This document shows, piece after piece, positions 59,874 to 64,000 of a stretch of DNA of 64,000 nucleotides. This stretch comes from Natrinema sp. DC36 (GTDB lineage: Archaea; Halobacteriota; Halobacteria; Halobacteriales; Natrialbaceae): contig NZ_CP084472.1 of NCBI RefSeq assembly GCF_020405225.1, positions 2,790,001 through 2,854,000 of the forward strand, in the 5' to 3' direction. The notes beneath the pieces are model-generated. The model was not told where the DNA came from. It saw nothing but the letters and a program-made list of their open reading frames with translations, and searched no databases. Each line of letters opens with the position of its first letter. The stretch's first letter is position 1. A program made the translations under genes and the position numbers.

Positions 59874-60023
59874 CTCACCGCACTCGCGGTGAGTCGCCTG
59901 ACCCGGGGGAGGGCAGGCGGTTCACCGATACGACCGCGAGCGAACCCGAAGGGTGAGCGAGCGGCCTTTTTTGGTCGAGATTTTTTGCGCGAGCGGTGAA
60001 CGCAGTGAACCCGAGCGCAAAAA
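59874..60023. other. Hairpin-rich intergenic region with a perfect T-tract stem, likely terminator
   Basis: In the gap 59775-60031 a perfect 8-bp hairpin CTCACCGC-ACTC-GCGGTGAG sits at 59874-59893, and TTTTTGCGC (59982-59990) pairs with GCGCAAAAA (60015-60023). On the minus strand the second stem lies 9 bp beyond the stop of the gene at 60032, with T runs at both sides, so it is a plausible terminator. A CACTGCGTTCACC word inside resembles words in repeats A-E, but the ends of that family are absent. Confidence 0.4.
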
Positions 60024-60031
60024 GGTCGGTC

Positions 60032-60415
60032 TTAGAAATCGTGATCCGGGTCGTCTTCAACTGTGCGCTTCATCGATTCGCGACGGGACTTGGCGTCGCG
60101 ACCGGTCGCCTCGAGCAGGAAGTCGTTTTTCGCGTCGACGGCGTCGCCCGCAGCCTCGAGTTCGTCGGGGCCGAGTTCGGTGGGGTCGCGCTCGTAGAAC
60201 TCGACGCCGAGTTTGTCCTTTTTGCCGGAGTACTCGATGGTGCCAACGACGACTTTCTCGAAGACGGGGTTGTCGGGTTCGCCGATAACGAAGAGATCGC
60301 TTCCCTTGTACTCCTCGGACCCCGTGATCGGGCCGAAGTAGTCCTCGACGGTCGACTCCATGTCCGGAATTCGCTCCTCGAGATATTCGCCGCGGCGCAT
60401 CTTGTACTCCTTCAT
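60032..60415 (-). CDS. Archaeal conserved protein, DUF5611-like (127 aa)
   Basis: MKEYKMRRGEYLEERIPDMESTVEDYFGPITG, followed by EEYKGSDLFVIGEPDNPVFEKVVVGTIEYSGKKDKLGVEFYERDPTELGPDELEAAGDAVDAKNDFLLEATGRDAKSRRESMKRTVEDD, matches the small alpha/beta family seen in haloarchaea and methanogens. The Lys/Glu-rich N-terminus and the FLLEATGRDAKSR end are the most distinctive parts. No known function. It stands alone. Confidence 0.7.
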   Translation of the reverse strand: MKEYKMRRGEYLEERIPDMESTVEDYFGPITGSEEYKGSDLFVIGEPDNPVFEKVVVGTIEYSGKKDKLGVEFYERDPTELGPDELEAAGDAVDAKNDFLLEATGRDAKSRRESMKRTVEDDPDHDF

Positions 60416-60641
60416 AGGTTGGGAGAAACACGGCGGACCGTTTACCTCTTTTCATAGGAAACGTTTCGCCTCGCTGATCTGTTTCGGTGCGAGAACGGGT
60501 CACTGAGACGGCTGCAGTCGTATTCGAACCCACTCCGGCCAGGACACTGACCGATCGACCTGCGGACGGAGGATCGCCTGCGGACGGGGGCGTGAGTGAG
60601 CGGCTACGCAGCTACTCGAAGGTATCGGGGTGTGAGGGGGA

Positions 60642-61679
60642 TTACTGGCGCTCGCGCTCGCTGATATACCCCTTTCGGCAGTCGGGGCAGATGTCGCCGG
60701 CGCGCAGCGACCCGCGGTCGCCTGCGGCCACGTAGTCACACCGCGGGCAGTAGAACTCGGTCGGCACGTCGGTCGCGGGAGTGTCGTCGCTTTCGGCGGG
60801 CGTCGCGACCGAGTCGGCCCGCTCGATACCGGTGCCCGACTCCGATGCGGCGTCGGCGCCACCGTGCTCCGCGGCCGGGGCCTCCGCGGTCACCGATCGG
60901 GCGTCGCCCGCCCCGCCCGCCGGCGCGTCGTTCTCGAGAACGACGGCGTCGTCGTCGGGCGGGCTCAGATCGGAGCCATCGTCCCCAGTGTCGGAATCGA
61001 CCTCGGCGTCGTCGTTCTCGGTGATGATCTCACCGTCGCCGTCGCCATCGCCGTCGTCTGGCCACTCCGTCGGATCGGCATCCGCGCCGACCGGCGGGCC
61101 GACGTCGCTCGAGTCGGGCCACTCGCCGTGTTCGCGGTCCCGATCGGCGGCTGGATCGTCATCGTCGTCCTCGAGAATCTCGCCGTCGTCGGTGACGGGA
61201 TCGCCGTTCTCGTCCGTCGGAAGTTCTATTTCGTCGGCTGCGTCGTCGGAGCTGTCGTCGGCCGCGTCAGCTGTGGCGGCCACGTCGTCCGCCGGGTCGG
61301 CCTCGCTTCCGGCGGTCGAGTTCGGAGCGGCGGACGCATCGGGCTCGGAGTCGACGAGTTCGGCGTCCTCGGACGCGTCGTCGGCGTCGATGAACGCGGC
61401 GTCCGAGTCGACATCGGCGGCGCTATCGGCCGCGGCGTCTCGTTCGATGGGCGGTTCAGTCGGTTGGGGATCGTGATCGTCGGGGAGCGAGTCGGCTCCC
61501 GTCCCGGCGGAGAGGCTGGTTACTTCGGTGTTCTCGCTGATGACGTTGCGCTGGCCACAGCGGGAACACTCCTCGTACTCCTGGACGGTAACGACGACCT
61601 CACTGCCCCGTTCTTCGCGCTCGCGTTCGACATCGGTCTCGCCGAAGTCGTGCCCGAGCAGCGAGCATCGCAGGACCAT
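60642..61679 (-). CDS. Protein with zinc ribbons at both ends and a long acidic linker (345 aa, possibly DUF7093)
   Basis: MVLRCSLLGHDFG and EECSRCGQRNVISE (C-x-x-C) make the N-terminal ribbon; YCPRCDYVAAGDRGSLRAGDICPDCRKGYISERE (two C-x-x-C pairs) is the C-terminal ribbon. Between them about 210 residues are almost all Asp, Ser, Ala, Glu and Gly, with repeated DDADP- and DGDGD-type runs, so this part is disordered. The function is unknown; paired ribbons suggest nucleic-acid or protein binding. The ATG at 61679 is preferred over 61730. Confidence 0.72.
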   Translation of the reverse strand: MVLRCSLLGHDFGETDVEREREERGSEVVVTVQEYEECSRCGQRNVISENTEVTSLSAGTGADSLPDDHDPQPTEPPIERDAAADSAADVDSDAAFIDADDASEDAELVDSEPDASAAPNSTAGSEADPADDVAATADAADDSSDDAADEIELPTDENGDPVTDDGEILEDDDDDPAADRDREHGEWPDSSDVGPPVGADADPTEWPDDGDGDGDGEIITENDDAEVDSDTGDDGSDLSPPDDDAVVLENDAPAGGAGDARSVTAEAPAAEHGGADAASESGTGIERADSVATPAESDDTPATDVPTEFYCPRCDYVAAGDRGSLRAGDICPDCRKGYISERERQ

Positions 61680-61871
61680 TGTCCCACCGTACCGACCCGG
61701 TCCATAAAAAACGTACTGCCTGTCAGTCATCGGGTTATGACAGTCATGCTACGTCGAACGTACTCCACCGAGAAACGGTCCGTCGCTGACCGACCGTCGC
61801 AGACCGACTCCGACGGCCGTCGTCGTCGAAACGACAAACGTCAAATCCCGGGTCGTCGAATGAGTAGACGG

Positions 61872-62168
61872 ATGAGAGCAAAGCGGGAGTACCGGAACCG
61901 GGAGGGAACGGAGGTGGCGGTACTCGACGCGCTGGTCGATCGCACCGAGGACGGGATGACCGTCTTCGAACTCCGAGCGGCCGTCGAGGTCGATATCGAC
62001 GAGCTCGAGGACGCCCTGTCGACGCTCAAGGCGGACGACCTGATCGTCGTCGAATCGGGGTCGGAAACGGTGATCAAGCCCGCCGAGCGGGTAGTCCCCG
62101 ACCAGAGCGCCGGCGAGGACGACGAGCAGTCGATCGGGGAGTGGCTGCGCGAGCGGCTGCCTTTTTGA
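61872..62168 (+). CDS. Small winged-helix-like protein (98 aa, possibly DUF6432)
   Basis: MRAKREYRNREGTEVAVLDALVDRTEDGMTVFELRAAVEVDIDELEDALSTLKADDLIVVESGSETVIKPAERVV forms a winged-helix core of about 75 residues with a basic N-terminus and a short tail GEWLRERLPF. ATG 61860 would add MSRR in the same frame. It diverges from the zinc-ribbon gene at 61679. A regulator role is inferred. Confidence 0.65.
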   Translation: MRAKREYRNREGTEVAVLDALVDRTEDGMTVFELRAAVEVDIDELEDALSTLKADDLIVVESGSETVIKPAERVVPDQSAGEDDEQSIGEWLRERLPF

Positions 62169-62207
62169 ATCGAAACGCCTGAGAGGGTCAGTCCCCAGTG
62201 AGTACGC

Positions 62208-63299
62208 ATGAGTATCATCGAGTCGATCCACGAGGATCACGGGGCGACGTTCGGCGAGCGCGCCGACCGACGGATCGTCGAACACTACGGGCGACCCGAG
62301 CGAACCCATCGCGCGGTCCGCAACGGCGTCGGCCTACTCGAGTTCGCCTACGGCGTGGTCGTCGTCGAGGGCGGGGACCGCGTCGAGTACGTCGATAACG
62401 TCGTGTCGAATCGCGTCCCCGCGGAAGACGGGCAGGGCTGTTACGCGCTCGTGCTCGATCCCCAGGGCGGGATCGACGTGGAACTGTACGTCTACAACGC
62501 GGGCGAACGGCTGCTACTCTTCACGCAGCCCGAGGCCGCCGAACCGCTCGCCGAGGAGTGGGGCGAGAAGGTGTTCATTCAGGACGTCGACATTCGGGTC
62601 GCGACGGACGACTATGCGGTCTTCGGGATCCACGGGCCACACGCCACCGAAAAGATCGCGAGCGTGCTCAACGGTGCCGGCTCGCCCGACGAACGCTACT
62701 CCTTCGTCCGCGGGACGATGGGCGACGAGGGGGTCTCCGTCATCCGGACCGACGCGCTCACCGGCGAGGAGAGCTACGAAGTGATCTGCGCCGCAGACGA
62801 CGCCGCAGCCGTCCACGACACGCTGCTCAATCAGGGGCTCAATGCCGCCCCCTTCGGCTATCGCACCTTCGAGAGCCTCGCGCTCGAGGCCGGCTCGCCG
62901 CTCTTTCACACCGAACTCGAGGGGACGCTCCCGAACGTGCTCGGCCTGCGAAACGCGCTCGACTTCGAGAAGGGGTGTTACGTCGGGCAGGAGGTCGTCT
63001 CGCGCGTGGAGAACCGCGGCCAGCCGAGCCGACGGCTCGTCGGATTGACCTTGGCGGGCGAGGCCGTCCCCGAATCCGGCGCGGCAGTCTTCGCCGGCGA
63101 CGCGTCGGTCGGCGAGGTGACCCGCGCGGGCGAGAGCCCGATGCTCGGGGACGTCATCGCGCTCGCGATCGTCGACTACGGGCTCGAGGCAGACGAGCTG
63201 ACGGTTCGAGTCGGCGGCGAAGAAGTCGATGCGACCCTGACCAACCTGCCCTTCGTCGACGGCTCGGATCGGTCGGATCGGCTGCCCGAGTATCTGTAG
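62208..63299 (+). CDS. GcvT-family, YgfZ-like folate-binding protein (363 aa)
   Basis: Folate-binding enzyme family (aminomethyltransferase fold). The YgfZ/IBA57 signature KGCYVGQEVVSRV appears at residues 255-267 with Cys257, which distinguishes it from true glycine cleavage T protein; YgfZ proteins assist iron-sulfur cluster assembly, especially for MiaB-type enzymes. FGYRTFESLALEAGSPLFHTEL and the earlier HGPHATEKIASVLNG are also typical. Length is standard. ATG 62208 (MSIIESIHEDHG) starts 39 bp after the previous stop. Confidence 0.88.
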   Translation: MSIIESIHEDHGATFGERADRRIVEHYGRPERTHRAVRNGVGLLEFAYGVVVVEGGDRVEYVDNVVSNRVPAEDGQGCYALVLDPQGGIDVELYVYNAGERLLLFTQPEAAEPLAEEWGEKVFIQDVDIRVATDDYAVFGIHGPHATEKIASVLNGAGSPDERYSFVRGTMGDEGVSVIRTDALTGEESYEVICAADDAAAVHDTLLNQGLNAAPFGYRTFESLALEAGSPLFHTELEGTLPNVLGLRNALDFEKGCYVGQEVVSRVENRGQPSRRLVGLTLAGEAVPESGAAVFAGDASVGEVTRAGESPMLGDVIALAIVDYGLEADELTVRVGGEEVDATLTNLPFVDGSDRSDRLPEYL

Positions 63300-63364
63300 C
63301 TCGGTCGCGCTGCCGCGACTCGTTCAGTATTCGCTTCGAGGACGCCGCGACTGGTACCCCGAAA

Positions 63365-64000
63365 TCAGTGCCCCGGATCCTTGATCTGGGGTAACCCCGC
63401 CGTCACCAGTCGGCGAAGCAGGACGACGATCCCGTTCTCGAGGCCGCGGGCGAAGACGGCTTGCTCTTTCGTCTTGCCGCCGGGCGTGTTCGGATAGTAC
63501 GACCCGATCAGGAGCGTCTCGCGGTCGACGAGTAGTATGCGACTGATCGCGACTTCGTTATCGCTCGCGGAGCCGGTAAGCCAGTCGAGACCGGTTTCGA
63601 ACACGCGGGTCGTCGAGGTCTCGGCACCGAGCGTCTCGGTAATCGTTTCCGTCTGTCCGCCCAGGACGACCGAGATGTCGTTCTGTGCCGCCGTCTGCAA
63701 GCTCTCGAGGAGCGTCTCGGACAGAATGTCTTCGTCGACGACGAGGAACGCGATCTCGGACTCCGCCTCCCTGATCAGGTCGATCGTCCGTGATTCGATC
63801 GCGTCGTGGCCGGTCAGTGACCAGACCTCCTGAATGTGGTCGTTCTCTTCGATGTCTTTCACTTCCGTGTTCTCGAGATGCGTCTCGAGGGTCGCGATCC
63901 GATCCTCGTACTTCTGTCGCAGAGTCTGTGTCGCCTCTTCGATTCCGACGGCGCGGTACACCTGCGGACTCGTGTGTTGTACTTCGACCAGGCCCTGGGA
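63365..64000 (-). CDS. TrmB-family transcription regulator, 5' end outside window (about 211 aa visible)
   Basis: The C-terminal part of a TrmB-type regulator: SQGLVEVQHTSPQVYRAVGIEEATQTLRQKYEDRIATLETHLE links the helix-turn-helix wing (GLVEVQHTSPQ) to a coiled segment, then VWSLTGHDAIESRTIDLIREAESEIAFLVVDEDILSETLLESLQTAAQNDISVVLGG forms the effector-binding domain; ILLVDRETLLIGSY follows. TrmB proteins sense sugars or their phosphates and repress or activate transport and glycolysis genes. The HTH itself lies mostly beyond base 64000. The internal GTG at 63961 is not the start. Confidence 0.8.
   Translation of the reverse strand, partial: SQGLVEVQHTSPQVYRAVGIEEATQTLRQKYEDRIATLETHLENTEVKDIEENDHIQEVWSLTGHDAIESRTIDLIREAESEIAFLVVDEDILSETLLESLQTAAQNDISVVLGGQTETITETLGAETSTTRVFETGLDWLTGSASDNEVAISRILLVDRETLLIGSYYPNTPGGKTKEQAVFARGLENGIVVLLRRLVTAGLPQIKDPGH

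Noticed and set aside
59874-60023. A sixth copy of the hairpin repeat family
   Set aside because: It shares a CACTGCG-type word and stems but lacks both conserved ends and the CCCTCCCC core.

Overview
The window is chromosomal DNA from a halophilic archaeon (class Halobacteria), probably of the Natrialbales (Natrinema/Haloterrigena-like). The evidence is the high GC content, strongly acidic proteins, leaderless starts about 25 bp after TATA-like boxes, Tat-type twin-arginine lipoproteins, and archaeal or haloarchaeal markers: ribosomal protein S19e, aIF5A, class I LysRS, a PDCD5-like protein, HalOD1, a Cld-ABM fusion and a TrmB regulator. The genus-level placement is inference.

Layout. 0-10.5 kb: end of a beta-propeller-like protein, a GNAT enzyme, a P1B-type ATPase whose usual metal-binding cysteines are partly replaced, a PPOX flavin/F420 protein, an MFS transporter, a lipase maturation factor-like membrane protein with a DCC thiol protein, a PD-(D/E)XK nuclease-like protein and pterin carbinolamine dehydratase. 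10.5-17.3 kb: gene-poor accessory stretch with a hairpin-rich intergenic segment, two lipoproteins, an AT-richer patch with tandem small winged-helix regulators behind inverted repeats, HalOD1, 6-phosphogluconate dehydrogenase and a histidine kinase cut off at its 5' side. 17.4-31.3 kb: CopD-like and YdjM-like membrane proteins, dUTPase, aconitase, two oxidoreductases, a NUDIX hydrolase, the agmatinase/aIF5A pair, an enolase-superfamily plus asparagine-synthetase-like pair, UbiB kinase and Hsp20. 31.3-43.6 kb: two MoeA genes, DedA, a serine hydrolase, MATE, a cobalamin-binding-like protein overlapping a JAMM protease, and a sulfatase. 43.6-64 kb: housekeeping and membrane genes including hisS, a PP-loop protein, PDCD5-like, rps19e, thiL, two site-2 proteases, a MobB-MoaE fusion, pyrH-lysS, PadR, the Cld-ABM fusion, zinc-ribbon and winged-helix proteins, YgfZ/GcvT and a truncated TrmB.

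The most unusual feature is a five-copy intergenic element between 24 and 42 kb. All copies share end sequences and a conserved core, but the middle is variable and built of perfect hairpins. Two copies lie back to back at 31.5-31.9 kb. I found no obvious target-site duplications or encoded protein, so it may be a non-autonomous mobile element or a structured RNA family. Second in interest are a five-hairpin segment at 10.7-10.86 kb, possibly a TnpB/omega-RNA-like relic, and the PD-(D/E)XK protein at 8.8 kb.

No CRISPR array, complete insertion sequence, rRNA or complete tRNA was seen. Family names rest on motif recognition by eye; DUF numbers are tentative.
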